The notes: a model not told the origin generated them from the sequence alone. Shown: positions 42,352 through 54,098, counted from the first letter of the stretch. The stretch: 64,000 nt of DNA from Roseospirillum parvum (GCF_900100455.1 NZ_FNCV01000010.1:1-64000), one strand, 5' to 3'. A program made the numbers and translations.

Positions 42352-43667
42352 GGCAAGGCGTCCTGATGACCGCCCGGGCCGCCGTCCCGCGGCTTGGTGA
42401 GCACGAACAGGGTCACCGGCATGGCCGGGCGCCACGCCGTGAAGCCCCCGAGCGGCCCGCCGTGGGCCACCGACAGGCGGACCAGATCGGCCTTCAGGTG
42501 GCGCCCGAAGCGGCTGTTGAGGGCGGCCACGGCGGCCTCGCTTTCCAGGGTCACGGCGTTGGCGACCAGCCGGCCGCCGGGTTTCAGGGCCTGCCAGCAG
42601 GCCTCGAAGACGCCTTCGGTGGTCAGCCCGCCGCCGATGAACACGGCATCCGGCGGCTCCAGGCCGTTCAGCGCCGCCGGGGCCCGCCCGCCGACCACCT
42701 TGAGGCCGGGCACGCCGAGGGCGGCCTTGTTGTGGTTGATGGTGGTGGCGCGCTCGGGCGCCGCCTCGATGGCGATGGCCCGGCAGCGCGGGTCGGCCCG
42801 CATCCATTCGATGGCGATCGAGCCGGCGCCGGCGCCGACGTCCCACAGCAGCTCGCCCGGCCGGGGGGCGAGGCGGCCCAGGGTCATGGCCCGCATGTCG
42901 CGCTTGGTCAACTGGCCGTCGTGGCGGAAGGCGTCGTCGGGCAGGCCGGCCAGACACGAGCCGGGCGGCACTGCACCGGCCGCCGCCACCTCGATGGCCA
43001 ACACGTTGAGGTCGGCGCCGCGCGGCTGGTCCCAGCTTTCGGCGCGGCCGGCGAGCAGGCGCTCCTCGGCCCCGCCCAAGTGCTCGAGCACGGTCATCCG
43101 ACTGGCCCCCAGACCCTGGGCGGCGAGATGGGCGGCCAGCCGGGGCGGCGTCTCGGCACTGTCCGACAAAACCAGCAGCCGGGCCCCGGGGTGCAGGTGC
43201 ACGGCCAGCCCTTCCACCGCCCGGCCATGGACGCTGAAGCAGACCACGTCCTGCAACGCCCAGCCCAGCCGCGCCGCGGCCAGCGAGAACGACGAGGGGG
43301 CGCTGAAGACGCGCATCTCGGCCAGCGGCAGCCAGCGGGTCAGGGTGGCGCCGATGCCGTAGTGCATGGGGTCGCCACTGGCCAGCACGCAGACTGGGGC
43401 CGGGGCGCCGGCGGCCGGCGGCTCGGCCGGGCGCTCGGCGAGGATCATCTCGCGCGCCTTGTGGAAGGGGCTGGGCCAGCTCAGGCGGCGCTGGGCGGCG
43501 TCGGCCGGCAACAGGTCCAGGTGGCGGCGCCCGCCGATGACCACGTGGGCCCCGGTGACGGCGGCACGGGCGGCGTCGGACAGACCGGGCAGGCCGTCCT
43601 CGCCGATGCCGACCACGGCCAGCCAGGGGGTGGGCGCGGCGGCGTTGGGGGTGCTGGGATCAGTCAT
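42348..43667 (-). CDS. cobL: Precorrin-6Y C5,15-methyltransferase (decarboxylating)
   Basis: The protein has 439 residues from the ATG at 43667. It is a fusion of a CbiE-type N-terminal domain (LAVVGIGEDGLPGLSDAARA, then HVVIGGRRHLDLL, and VCVLASGDPMHYGIGATLTR) and a CbiT-type C-terminal domain (RDMRAMTLGRLAPRPGELLW, DVGAGAGSIAIEW, DAVFIGGGLTTEGVFEACW). Each half methylates one position (C5, C15) and the enzyme decarboxylates C12 acetate. It is followed directly by cobF. The other cob genes are not in the window, and no cobalamin riboswitch is recognised upstream. Confidence 0.95.
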   Translation of the reverse strand: MTDPSTPNAAAPTPWLAVVGIGEDGLPGLSDAARAAVTGAHVVIGGRRHLDLLPADAAQRRLSWPSPFHKAREMILAERPAEPPAAGAPAPVCVLASGDPMHYGIGATLTRWLPLAEMRVFSAPSSFSLAAARLGWALQDVVCFSVHGRAVEGLAVHLHPGARLLVLSDSAETPPRLAAHLAAQGLGASRMTVLEHLGGAEERLLAGRAESWDQPRGADLNVLAIEVAAAGAVPPGSCLAGLPDDAFRHDGQLTKRDMRAMTLGRLAPRPGELLWDVGAGAGSIAIEWMRADPRCRAIAIEAAPERATTINHNKAALGVPGLKVVGGRAPAALNGLEPPDAVFIGGGLTTEGVFEACWQALKPGGRLVANAVTLESEAAVAALNSRFGRHLKADLVRLSVAHGGPLGGFTAWRPAMPVTLFVLTKPRDGGPGGHQDALP

Positions 43668-43916
43668 GGTCCCGGGGTGATACGCCAAGCCGAGGGCAGC
43701 GGCAAGTGGCTGTGCAACGCCCCCCAAAGCGTGATGCCGGCTACTGCGCGATGGCATAGGTGGCGCTACAGTAGCCTGAACAATTGACCGTTTCCCAGCC
43801 AGTCCGCCCACATGGTAAACTTATGCGGCGTTTCTTCGACAGTCGCTCCGCCTTGCCCGGCCTGGCCGACGCGCCGCCCGGCCGACCGGATGCAAGCCGC
43901 CCGGGAGCCCCTTTTG

Positions 43917-44504
43917 GTGAAGGCCATGAAACCCTGGAAGGCCATGAACTCGGGCGTCACCAGATCGGCCCGCCCCTCGCCCGCCGGCCGGCGGCGTCTG
44001 TTCGGGCTGCTCGGCGACCGCCGGGGCGCCACCGCCATCGAGGTGGCGCTGATCCTGCCGATCTTCGTCACCCTGATGTTCGGCACCCTCGAGGTGGGCC
44101 TGCTGTTCTTCACCGCCACCGTCATGGAAGGCGCGGTCAGCGAGGCCGGGCGGCTGATCCGCACCGGTCAGGCGCAACGGGAAACCAGCCCCCTGGCCAC
44201 CTTCAACGCCCAGCTTTGCGAGCAGTTGGCCGGGATCATCAACTGTGACGACATCCAGTACGACGTGCGCACCTTCTCCAGCTTCGGGGTGATCACCCTG
44301 ACCCCCGACCTGGACGAGGACGGCGAGCTCGAATCGCCGGTCTTCCAGCCCGGCGGGGCCGAGGAAATCGTGGTCATCCGCTCGGTCTACAAGTGGAACT
44401 TCCTGGTTCCCTTCATCGGCAACCTGATCAGCCCCAACGGCGACAGCTACTACCTGATGCAGGCCACCGCCGTGTTCCGCAACGAACCCTACGAAACCTC
44501 CTGA
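43917..44504 (+). CDS. TadE-like pilus assembly protein
   Basis: From a GTG at 43917 (GGGAG 9 bp upstream) the protein has 195 residues; ATG 43926 or 43890 are alternatives. A basic stretch (RRRLFGLLGDRRGATAIEVA) leads into one TM segment (LILPIFVTLMFGTLEVGLLF), the TadE signature with the Glu of the pseudopilin-like helix. The rest is periplasmic. TadE-like minor pseudopilins are needed for Flp/Tad pilus assembly. It is the first of three consecutive Tad genes; no tadA or flp genes are in the window. Confidence 0.85.
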   Translation: MKAMKPWKAMNSGVTRSARPSPAGRRRLFGLLGDRRGATAIEVALILPIFVTLMFGTLEVGLLFFTATVMEGAVSEAGRLIRTGQAQRETSPLATFNAQLCEQLAGIINCDDIQYDVRTFSSFGVITLTPDLDEDGELESPVFQPGGAEEIVVIRSVYKWNFLVPFIGNLISPNGDSYYLMQATAVFRNEPYETS

Positions 44505-44529
44505 CCGACCCCGGGACAACGGCGACACC

Positions 44530-45075
44530 ATGCGGCACCCCCACTCCCCTCGCCTTCTGGCCCGTCTGGCCGGTCTGCCCGCCGATCGGCGCGGCATGGC
44601 GGCGGTCGAGTTCGCCATGATCGTGCCGATCATGGTGGTGCTGTTCGCCGGGGTGGTGGAAATCACCAATTTCGTGATGCTCGACAAGAAGATGATCGCC
44701 GCCACCCAATCGGCGGCCGATCTGGTGGCCCAGGCCGACGAGCTGACCAGCGCCGAGTTGAGCGACATCCTGACCGCCGCCCGGTTGGTGATGGCCCCCT
44801 TCCCGGGCGACAACGTGGCGCTGGGCGTGGCCTCGGTGCGCTTCGACGACGACGGCGACGCCTACGAGGACTGGAGCGACGGCATCAACGGCGGCGACGT
44901 GCCGGCCTCGGCCAGTCTGGCCGCCGGCATGGGGGCGGCCAATGAAAGCGTCATCATCGCCCGCATGACCTACGCCTACACCCCGATCTTCGGGCAACTC
45001 ATCATGTCGCCGACGCAGCTTGAGGAGTTCTCCTACACCCGGCCCCGCACGGCGGCCTTCATCGAGTTGAACTGA
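44530..45075 (+). CDS. TadE/TadF-like pilus assembly protein
   Basis: The protein has 181 residues. The N-terminus LPADRRGMAAVEFAMIVPIM followed by VVLFAGVVEITNFVML has the same basic-TM layout with a central Glu as the previous gene, and a periplasmic C-terminus with acidic RFDDDGDAYEDWSDG. It is 25 bp after the first tadE-like gene and 14 bp before the tadG-like gene, forming one operon. Confidence 0.85.
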   Translation: MRHPHSPRLLARLAGLPADRRGMAAVEFAMIVPIMVVLFAGVVEITNFVMLDKKMIAATQSAADLVAQADELTSAELSDILTAARLVMAPFPGDNVALGVASVRFDDDGDAYEDWSDGINGGDVPASASLAAGMGAANESVIIARMTYAYTPIFGQLIMSPTQLEEFSYTRPRTAAFIELN

Positions 45076-45089
45076 GGAGTTCCCAAGCC

Positions 45090-46652
45090 ATGTGGACCCC
45101 CTCCAGCCCATTTGCCCGCGCCCTTGCCCGGCGACCTGGTGTCCCGCGCCTTGCCCGGCGCCTTGGTCAACTGCCGGGCGACCGGCGGGGGGTCACCGCG
45201 GTGCTCTTCGCCGTGGCCCTGATTCCCCTGGTGCTGGCGGTCGGCGTGGCGGTGGACATCAGCCGGGCCTACATGGTCAAGGCGCGCCTGGGCCACGCCC
45301 TGGACGCCGCCGGGCTGGCCGTCGGCTCGATGGCCGACCGCACCGACGAAACGGCCAACAAGGCCATGCTCGACCGCTTCTTCTACGCCAACTACCCGAG
45401 CGACGTGGTCGGCACGGTGACCGAGCTGAACATGAGCGAGGTGGACAACGTCATCACCCTGACCGCCACCGTGGAGATGAAAACCAGCTTCATGACCCTG
45501 GCCGGCATCGACACCATCGAGGTCGCCGGGTTCAGCGAGGTGACGCGCGAGACCAAGGGCCTGGAACTGGTCATGGTGCTCGACAACACCGGCTCGATGG
45601 CCGGCACCAAGCTCTCCTCGATGAAGACCGCGGCGACCAATCTGGTCAACATCCTGTTCGGCAGCGACGAAACCTCGGACAACCTCTACATCGGTCTGGT
45701 GCCGTTCGCCGGCACGGTGAACATCGGCTCCGACAACACCGCCCTGACCAGCGGCCCGCCCTACATCGAGCAAAGCCTGAAGGACGCCGGCCTGAACGAC
45801 GGCACCACCTACATGGGCCCCAACGACGACCGCTTCACCTACGACGGCTGGGGCCCGATCTCGGGCTGGGGACCGACCAGCACCCACTGGTGGACCGGCG
45901 ACACCACCTACAATTGGTGGGGCTGCGTCGACGCGCGCCCCTACCCCAACGACGTCGAGGACACCGACACCACCAGCGGCGGCTTCTGGCGGCCCTACTA
46001 CTGGGCCGACACCCCCTACAACTCCTCCAACCCCGACTGGGACGCCGGCAACGCCAACAACTGGCGCTGGAGCAACGGCTCGACCTACGACATCGACAAC
46101 ACCGGCCCCAGCACCCTGGGCCCCAACAAGGGCTGCCCGCGCGAGCTGACCCCGCTGACCAACACCAAGCAGACCCTGATCGACGAGATCGACGCGATGT
46201 GGGCCGACGGCTACACCCACATCAACATCGGCGCCGTCTGGGGCTGGCGGGTGATCTCGCCGGGCGAGCCGTTCACCGGCTCCAAGGCCTATGGCGAGGA
46301 GGACTGGAACAAGGCGGTGATCATCCTGACCGATGGCGACAACACCACCCACGATCAGGTGGACACCGCCTACGGCTACCGCTGGGAAGGCAAGCTTGCC
46401 GGCTACACCTCGGGCTGGCAGACCGAGGGCGAGTTGGATGACCGCCTGAGCGAGGTCTGCACCGGCATGAAGAACCTGGGCATCATCGTCTATACCATCA
46501 CCTTCCAGGTCTCCAGCAGCTCGACCCGCACGCTGATGGAAAACTGCGCCACCGACAGCGGCAAGTACTACAACTCGCCGACCGAATCCGAACTGAACGC
46601 GGTGTTCGAGAAGATCGCCAACGAGCTGTCCAACCTGCGCCTGTCCAAGTAG
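45090..46652 (+). CDS. TadG-like pilus assembly protein with VWA domain
   Basis: The protein has 520 residues. LPGDRRGVTAVLFAVALIPL then VLAVGVAVDISRAYMVKARL is the TadG N-terminal TM (DUF2134-like region). A von Willebrand A domain begins near residue 158 with the metal site GLELVMVLDNTGSMAGTK, and KAVIILTDGDNTTH is a later MIDAS part. Between them lies an aromatic- and Asn/Asp-rich insert (about residues 245-345: WGPISGWGPTSTHWW, WRPYYWADTPYNSSNPDWDA). The domain probably sits on the outer face of the membrane and may assist pilus or adhesion functions. It converges with the GGDEF gene, 18 bp away. Confidence 0.9.
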   Translation: MWTPSSPFARALARRPGVPRLARRLGQLPGDRRGVTAVLFAVALIPLVLAVGVAVDISRAYMVKARLGHALDAAGLAVGSMADRTDETANKAMLDRFFYANYPSDVVGTVTELNMSEVDNVITLTATVEMKTSFMTLAGIDTIEVAGFSEVTRETKGLELVMVLDNTGSMAGTKLSSMKTAATNLVNILFGSDETSDNLYIGLVPFAGTVNIGSDNTALTSGPPYIEQSLKDAGLNDGTTYMGPNDDRFTYDGWGPISGWGPTSTHWWTGDTTYNWWGCVDARPYPNDVEDTDTTSGGFWRPYYWADTPYNSSNPDWDAGNANNWRWSNGSTYDIDNTGPSTLGPNKGCPRELTPLTNTKQTLIDEIDAMWADGYTHINIGAVWGWRVISPGEPFTGSKAYGEEDWNKAVIILTDGDNTTHDQVDTAYGYRWEGKLAGYTSGWQTEGELDDRLSEVCTGMKNLGIIVYTITFQVSSSSTRTLMENCATDSGKYYNSPTESELNAVFEKIANELSNLRLSK

Positions 46653-46670
46653 GGCGCCGGCGGAAGCGGC

Positions 46671-48722
46671 TTATACCGCCACGGTGCGATCACGCCCGGC
46701 GTGCTTGGCCTCGTAGAGCGCCACGTCGACCCGCGACAGCCAGGCCGAGACGCTTTCCCCCGGCCGCAAGGCGCTCACCCCCAGCGACAGGGTGACCCGA
46801 CCGACCTCGCCGAAAGGTGCCCCGCCCACCGCCTGGCGCAGGGTCTCGGCCAGCCGGCGGGCCCCGTCGCGGTCGGTGCCGGGCAACAGGATGAGGAATT
46901 CCTCGCCGCCCCAGCGGGCCAGCATGTCGGTCTCGCGCAGGCGCTCGGCAAGGCGGGCCGCGACCTCCTGCAACACCTGATCGCCGGCCGGGTGGCCGAA
47001 GCGGTCGTTGACCCTCTTGAAGTGGTCCACGTCGATCATGACCAGGCTGGCCGGGTGGACCAGCCGCTGGGCCCGGCGGATCTCGCCGTCGATCACCCGC
47101 TGCGCGTGTTGGCGGTTGAACAGGCCGGTCAGCGGATCGTGGGTCGCCTGATGCTCCAGGCGGCGCATCAGCCGGCGCTGCTCGGTGACATCGTTGATCA
47201 TGCACAGCAGGTAGTCGCGGTCGCCGCCCTTGATGGGCACGATCCTCAGCTCGCCGATGAACGGCGCGCCATGGCGATCGACGTGGCGCACTTCCAGCGG
47301 CGGCGCCTCGGCATGGCGGGCCAGGGCCTCTTGAATCACCGTCTGGCGGCGCTCGACGTCGGGCAGCAGGCCCAACTCGACGGCGGTGTGGCCGATCGCC
47401 GCCTGATAGCTCAGCCCGAAGGTGTCGAGCAGGGCCTGGTTGACGTCCACGAAGCGGCCCGTCTCGGGCTCGGAGAGGATCATCAAGGTGTTGTTGTAGC
47501 GGAAGGTCTTTTCGAACACCTCGCGCTGGAAAGTCAGCTCGGAGAGATCGCGGGTGGTGGTGAACAGGGCCGGCCGGCCGTTCCAGGTGCCCCGGGTGAC
47601 GCGGGTCTCGCAGGGGATGACGCGGCCATCGGCGGCGATCAGGGGGAAGGCGCACTCCTGGCAGGTGCCGGCCATGATGGCCTCCAGGGTGTGCGCCGCC
47701 TCGGCGCGCCGTGCCTCGGGGATCAGCGAGAAGGCCGAGCGGTCGATCAACGCGCCGCGCGGATAGCCCAGGCCGTCCACGGTGGCGGTGTTGACCTCGA
47801 TGATGCGGGCGCTGTCGTCGAGCACCATCAGGAAGTCGCGCGACAGGTTGAAAAAGGCCCGCAGGTTGCCGTGGCCGCTTTTCAGGGCCCGATCCAGCCA
47901 GTGCGTCTGGGTGATGTCGCGGCCCAGCTCGACCACCCCGGTCAGCGCCTCGGCGGCGTCGTGCACCGGGAAGGCGCGGATCTGCCACACCCGGCCGTCC
48001 GGCGTGGCGCGGGTGGTCTCGGCCGGGCGACCGGTGTCAAAGCAGGTGACCACCGGGCAATGGGCGCACGGCTCGGCGGAGTCGGCCCACACGGCGTGGC
48101 AGGTCCGGCCGATCACCTCCTCGGGCCGGCGGCCGACGCTCTCGGCGGCGGCCTGGTTGGCCCAGCGCACGACCAGGTCGGGGCTGTCGTAGAACGTCAC
48201 CATGTCGGAGATGGCGCCCAGGATCAGGCGCTTCTCGCGCTCGCTGGCCGCCGCCGTCGCCTCGGCCCGCTTGCAGGCGCTGATGTCGGTGTGGGTGCCG
48301 ACCATGCGGGTCGGGGCGCCCGCCGCGTCGCGGGCCACCACGCGGCCGCGCCCCAGGGTCCACAGCCAGCCGCCACCGGCCCGCCGCAGACGGAACTCGA
48401 CCGACAGCGGGGCCCCGTCGGCCAACCGGGCGGCGACCTCGGCCAGCACCGCCGGGCGATCGTCGGGATGCATCAGGTCGGCCCAGACCTCGCGGGTCAC
48501 CGCAAAGGCGCCGGGCGGATGGCCCAGGGCGGCGAACCAGGCGTCGTTCCAGATGACCTTGTCGGTGGTCAGGTCCCAGTCCCAGATGCCGTCGGTGGTC
48601 GCCTCCAGGACCAGTCGCAGGCGCTCTTCCTCGGCCATGGGCGGGGGGGAAGTCCCGGAATCCCGGCACGCGTCGGACGGTTCCGGCGCGCCCGGGGGCG
48701 GCGGTGTGGACGGTCCCGACAT
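46671..48722 (-). CDS. PAS-domain diguanylate cyclase
   Basis: From the ATG at 48722 the protein has 683 residues; an upstream ATG at 48815 gives an extension in AT-rich promoter-like DNA and is less likely. Four PAS-type segments occur in order (about residues 25-155, 165-285, 295-405 and 410-520); the first has LEATTDGIWDWDLTTDKVIW. The GGDEF domain has HDPLTGLFNRQHAQ, DVDHFKRVNDRFGHPAGDQV and ARWGGEEFLIL. An RETD five residues before GGEEF is an intact inhibitory I-site, so c-di-GMP feedback is expected. No TM segments are seen, hence cytosolic sensing. The 284 bp upstream (48723-49006) are unusually AT-rich. Confidence 0.93.
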   Translation of the reverse strand: MSGPSTPPPPGAPEPSDACRDSGTSPPPMAEEERLRLVLEATTDGIWDWDLTTDKVIWNDAWFAALGHPPGAFAVTREVWADLMHPDDRPAVLAEVAARLADGAPLSVEFRLRRAGGGWLWTLGRGRVVARDAAGAPTRMVGTHTDISACKRAEATAAASEREKRLILGAISDMVTFYDSPDLVVRWANQAAAESVGRRPEEVIGRTCHAVWADSAEPCAHCPVVTCFDTGRPAETTRATPDGRVWQIRAFPVHDAAEALTGVVELGRDITQTHWLDRALKSGHGNLRAFFNLSRDFLMVLDDSARIIEVNTATVDGLGYPRGALIDRSAFSLIPEARRAEAAHTLEAIMAGTCQECAFPLIAADGRVIPCETRVTRGTWNGRPALFTTTRDLSELTFQREVFEKTFRYNNTLMILSEPETGRFVDVNQALLDTFGLSYQAAIGHTAVELGLLPDVERRQTVIQEALARHAEAPPLEVRHVDRHGAPFIGELRIVPIKGGDRDYLLCMINDVTEQRRLMRRLEHQATHDPLTGLFNRQHAQRVIDGEIRRAQRLVHPASLVMIDVDHFKRVNDRFGHPAGDQVLQEVAARLAERLRETDMLARWGGEEFLILLPGTDRDGARRLAETLRQAVGGAPFGEVGRVTLSLGVSALRPGESVSAWLSRVDVALYEAKHAGRDRTVAV

Positions 48723-48955
48723 TGGTTCTGGTCTTTTCAACCGGCCGCCGTGGCGGCGCCTCGATCCTGTCTCAAATATACAACAGAATGTAATGTCGGG
48801 CACGAAATATGACACTCGATGAAATACCTTAAGGTGCAGAAACCAACAGGAAAATCCTCTTTTGCGGGAATTCCCCGCCCTGCCCTGGAACCTATAAAAT
48901 AGAATTTTATCTTTCGTTTAAGCGACTTGTCGCCATCCCTGGACGACGGGGGTGA

Positions 48956-50821
<1,866 letters not shown>

Positions 50822-50995
50822 GCCGCCTCCACCCACCCGACAGACCGGCCGGCGAGAAGCGCGCCGCCGCCGGTTCTTGACGAGGCGCCCCCCTGACCAC
50901 GGCCCCAGCCAAGGCCCTGACCAGGGGCCCCTCCGCCAAGACCACCTTCCGCGCGAAACACCCACCGACCAACCAGTGACGGGGATTTAAAGACC

Positions 50996-52405
50996 ATGTC
51001 CGATGCCAGCAAAGTCATGGAAATGATCAAGGAAAACGACGTCCAGTACGTCGATTTCCGTTTTACCGATCCGAAGGGCAAGTGGCAGCACACCGCCCAG
51101 CACGTGGACAGCGTTGACGAGGACATGCTGACCGACGGCATCATGTTCGACGGCAGCTCGATCGCCGGCTGGAAGGACATCAACGAGTCCGACATGATCC
51201 TCATGCCGGACCTGTCGACCGCCGTGATGGACCCGTTCGCCGCCCAGCCGCAGCTGATCCTGTTCTGCGACATCGTGGAGCCGGCCACCGGCCAGCCCTA
51301 CGAGCGCGACCCCCGCTCGATCGCCAAGAAGGCGCTGACCTACATGGCCTCGGCCGGCATCGGCGACACCGCCTACTTCGGTCCGGAAGCCGAGTTCTTC
51401 GTCTTCGACGATGTGCGCTGGAACATCTCGATGAACAAGGTCGGCTACGAGATCGACAGCGAGGAAGGCCCCTACGTCACCGGCAAGGCCTTCCAGGAAG
51501 GCAACATGGGTCACCGTCCGCGTCCCAAGGGTGGCTACTTCCCGGTGCCCCCGGTCGACGCCGGCATGGACATGCGCGCCGAGATGGTCAGCACCATGAA
51601 GGAAATGGGCCTGCCCATGGAGAAGCACCACCACGAGGTGGCGCCCTCGCAGCATGAGCTGGGCTTCAAGTTCCTGACCCTGATCGAAGCCGCCGACGCC
51701 ATGCAGATCTACAAGTACTGCACGCACATGGTGGCCCACGCCTACGGCAAGACCGCCACCTTCATGCCCAAGCCGGTGGCCGGCGACAACGGGTCGGGCA
51801 TGCACACCCACCAGTCGATCTGGAAGGACGGCCAGCCGCTGTTCGCCGGCTCGGGCTATGCCGACCTGTCGGAGACGGCGCTCTACTACATTGGCGGCAT
51901 CATCAAGCACGCCAAGGCCCTGAACGCCTTCACCAACCCCTCGACCAACTCCTACAAGCGCCTGATCCCGGGCTTCGAGGCGCCGGTGCTGCTGGCCTAC
52001 TCGGCGCGCAACCGCTCCGCCTCGTGCCGTATCCCCTACGGCTCCAGCCCCAAGGCCAAGCGGGTCGAGGTGCGCTTCCCCGACCCCACCGCCAACCCCT
52101 ACTTGGCCTTCAGCGCCATGATGATGGCGGGCCTCGACGGCATCCAGAACAAGATCCATCCGGGCGACCCGATGGACAAGAACCTCTACGACCTGCCGCC
52201 GGAAGAGCTGGCCGACGTGCCGACCGTCTGCGGCAGCCTGCGCGAGGCCCTGGAAGCCCTGGACGCCGACCGCGAGTTCCTGAAGAAGGGCGACGTCTTC
52301 ACCGACGACGCCATCGACGCCTACATGGACCTGAAGTGGGACGAGGTCTACAACTTCGAACACGCCGTCCACCCGATCGAGTACGAGATGTACTACTCGG
52401 TTTGA
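50996..52405 (+). CDS. glnA: Glutamine synthetase, type I
   Basis: The protein has 469 residues. It makes glutamine from glutamate, ammonia and ATP. Blocks are [32 protein letters not shown] (metal ligands), [20 protein letters not shown], the ATP loop [20 protein letters not shown], and NLYDLPPEE with Tyr398, the adenylylation site for GlnE control. The last codons, from 52397 on, come from an integrated island rather than the original chromosome: the core at 52384-52396 recurs at 59310-59322, where the native S-V-stop follows in synonymous codons. The protein sequence is unchanged in the EMYYSV ending. Confidence 0.98.
   Translation: MSDASKVMEMIKENDVQYVDFRFTDPKGKWQHTAQHVDSVDEDMLTDGIMFDGSSIAGWKDINESDMILMPDLSTAVMDPFAAQPQLILFCDIVEPATGQPYERDPRSIAKKALTYMASAGIGDTAYFGPEAEFFVFDDVRWNISMNKVGYEIDSEEGPYVTGKAFQEGNMGHRPRPKGGYFPVPPVDAGMDMRAEMVSTMKEMGLPMEKHHHEVAPSQHELGFKFLTLIEAADAMQIYKYCTHMVAHAYGKTATFMPKPVAGDNGSGMHTHQSIWKDGQPLFAGSGYADLSETALYYIGGIIKHAKALNAFTNPSTNSYKRLIPGFEAPVLLAYSARNRSASCRIPYGSSPKAKRVEVRFPDPTANPYLAFSAMMMAGLDGIQNKIHPGDPMDKNLYDLPPEELADVPTVCGSLREALEALDADREFLKKGDVFTDDAIDAYMDLKWDEVYNFEHAVHPIEYEMYYSV
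52384..52396. other. Left attachment core (attL) inside glnA
   Basis: The 13-bp core encodes the end of the EMYY codons of glnA. It is repeated exactly at 59310-59322. Sequence diverges immediately on both sides of the core, as expected at a recombination junction. Confidence 0.75.
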
Positions 52406-52449
52406 TCGGAATGCCGAAAACCCTTGTCTTGCGCCACACCCGGCTATGA

Positions 52450-52467
52450 CTGTGTAGCAGGCGTGTG
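52450..52467. repeat. Left copy of 18-bp island-end repeat (candidate integrase arm site)
   Basis: CTGTGTAGCAGGCGTGTG matches 59209-59226 with one mismatch in the same orientation. It lies 54 bp inside attL. Paired repeats just inside both ends fit arm-type binding sites for a tyrosine integrase. Confidence 0.55.
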
Positions 52468-52494
52468 GAGCGGTCAAGGGACCGACCTCGGAGG

Positions 52495-52518
52495 CCCCCG
52501 TCAGGCGACTGGCGGGGG
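52495..52518 (+). terminator. Island-encoded terminator for glnA
   Basis: CCCCCGTCA (52495-52503) pairs with TGGCGGGGG (52510-52518) with one wobble, followed by TTTCC. It is inside the island, so the element brings its own transcription stop for the host gene. Confidence 0.6.
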
Positions 52519-52584
52519 TTTCCATTTGGGCCGCGCCCGCCTCAAGGGTGTGCAAAATGCACCCCGTAAGGATTACACAGGGGA

Positions 52585-53439
52585 TCAGAAGTCGTCGTTC
52601 TCGCCGTCCACCTCCTCGGGGACAAGCAAGCCGAGTTCATGGACTAGGTCCGGCAGGTTCCGACCGAAGTAGATGGCGAAGGTTCGGGCGGCCAGCGTGG
52701 GGTTGGTGGCGAGCTTGGTGCTGAACTCCCTTGAGAGCCGGTCGGCATAGTCCGCCGCCTGGACCTCCAGACGCGCCTCGCGATCCTCGTCGCTCAACTC
52801 CTCCCGCTTGAGGCCCTTGTGGGCATTCATCGCCTCGAACCAGAACTTGAAGCCGAACGCCTCCTCGCCCAGTTCCCTCTTCACCCGGCGCATGATGGCA
52901 ATGCTGCCGTCCGAGGCGCCCGACGCCTTGGCGATCTGCTTCTTGGAATGCTTGCCGAGAAGCACCAGACGCCACGCGTAGTTCTGCCGCTCCTGGGTGC
53001 TCATCGGCAGTTTGGCCTTGCTGTTGGCCCGTCCAGCCGCCAGCACCGCCTGTTCCAGGGTGCCGTTGAAGTACTCCACCGGAATGTCGTTGGTGACACC
53101 GGACGACTCGTAGGCCGCCACGCGATGATGACCATCAAGCAGGATCACCGAACGCCCAACCTGCGCCACCAGAAGCGGATCGAGACGCCCCCCGGCCTTG
53201 ATGGCCCGCTGAAGCTCGCTGATGTGCCGTTCGTCCATCCCTCGGGGCTGGAACAGATCGGGGTGAAGCTCGATTTCCGACAAGGGCAGACGACCCGGCC
53301 GGACCTCGGGTTCTGGCTCCCGCTCGGCCCTGGCCTTCAACTTCTCCAGCAAGTCCAGCGGCTCAAAAGCCAACCATTCTTCTTCCTCGTTCGCCACGGC
53401 CTCGGGAATGCCGACCGTTTTTGCTTCCTTCCCGGTCAC
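52585..53439 (-). CDS. ParB-like protein with HTH
   Basis: The protein has 284 residues from a GTG at 53439, overlapping the upstream gene's stop. A ParB N-terminal (ParB/Srx) domain spans about residues 48-130: GRLPLSEIELHPDLFQPRGM, then SVILLDGHHRVAAYES with the phosphate-binding G-H-H-R. An HTH follows (GKHSKKQIAKASGASDGSIA). The C-terminal part is acidic and helical. There is no parA beside it, so chromosome segregation is unlikely. ParB-like domains also act as CTPase/nuclease modules or DNA binders in mobile elements. Its role in the island is unknown. Confidence 0.8.
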   Translation of the reverse strand: MTGKEAKTVGIPEAVANEEEEWLAFEPLDLLEKLKARAEREPEPEVRPGRLPLSEIELHPDLFQPRGMDERHISELQRAIKAGGRLDPLLVAQVGRSVILLDGHHRVAAYESSGVTNDIPVEYFNGTLEQAVLAAGRANSKAKLPMSTQERQNYAWRLVLLGKHSKKQIAKASGASDGSIAIMRRVKRELGEEAFGFKFWFEAMNAHKGLKREELSDEDREARLEVQAADYADRLSREFSTKLATNPTLAARTFAIYFGRNLPDLVHELGLLVPEEVDGENDDF

Positions 53440-54098
53440 GTCAGGTTCCTCACAGCTTCGCCCAATTGATGAACTTCATCCCGGCGCTTCCTCGCGTCCT
53501 CTTCCTCCCGCCGGGCCAGCATCAGCCCAGGCAAGCCGAACGCCTCGTTCAGCATGGCCGCCATGGTCAGCGTGGTGGTGGCCGGAAGATCGCGGTAGAC
53601 CCGCTTCACCCGACCTGACCCGTGATCGAACCAACTCCCCGCGTTGACGTCCGTCAGGCCACGAAGACGCCGGCTCAGTTGGTGCCGAAAGGCGTCATCG
53701 GACTGGAAGCGCCGGTGGTCATGCTCCTGCATCATGTACAGGGCCAGGGCGGTTTCGATCACCGTCCACGGCTCGACATGATCGGCGATCCTGACCACCT
53801 CGACACAGGCCTGGCGCTGGTGACGGTTCATGGCCCGACCGTCCAGGGCCTGGGCGACCACGCCCCGGCAGTGCTCGACCAGCGCGGCCCAGCGGGCCTC
53901 GATCTGGCCCCACAGGGGGCTGTCCGGGTTGCGGGACTTCCGTTGTCGAACCAGGGCCACGAAGGGGACCAGTTCAGCCTTGGTGACGCCGGTTTGCTGG
54001 GGGTGGCCGTGGCGGCGCTGGCGGCTCTTGTGGGTGCTGCACAGGCTGCCCCAGCGGGTGACCGGAGCCGTGCAGCCAGGAACGCGACAGGTGCTCAT
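53436..54098 (-). CDS. Unknown Cys/His-rich protein of the island
   Basis: The protein has 220 residues from the ATG at 54098; the ORF is open further upstream but there it overlaps the recombinase in a GC-driven frame. It begins MSTCRVPGCTAPVTRWGSLC followed by STHKSRQRRHGHP, a C-x4-C...C-x2-H set that could bind zinc. The remainder is helical (LVPFVALVRQRKSRNPD, MNRHQRQACVEVVRIADHVE, LTMAAMLNEAFGLPGLMLA). No family is recognised. The stop overlaps the ParB-like GTG (GTGA), so the pair is translationally coupled. Confidence 0.65.
   Translation of the reverse strand: MSTCRVPGCTAPVTRWGSLCSTHKSRQRRHGHPQQTGVTKAELVPFVALVRQRKSRNPDSPLWGQIEARWAALVEHCRGVVAQALDGRAMNRHQRQACVEVVRIADHVEPWTVIETALALYMMQEHDHRRFQSDDAFRHQLSRRLRGLTDVNAGSWFDHGSGRVKRVYRDLPATTTLTMAAMLNEAFGLPGLMLARREEEDARKRRDEVHQLGEAVRNLT

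Noticed and set aside
43668-43916. Cobalamin riboswitch upstream of cobL
   Set aside because: No B12-box or kissing-loop layout is visible; only an 8-bp inverted repeat (43739-43746 with 43769-43776) is found.
48723-48815. Longer N-terminus of the PAS-GGDEF protein from ATG 48815
   Set aside because: The added 31 residues are in AT-rich, promoter-like DNA and are not PAS-like; ATG 48722 is preferred.
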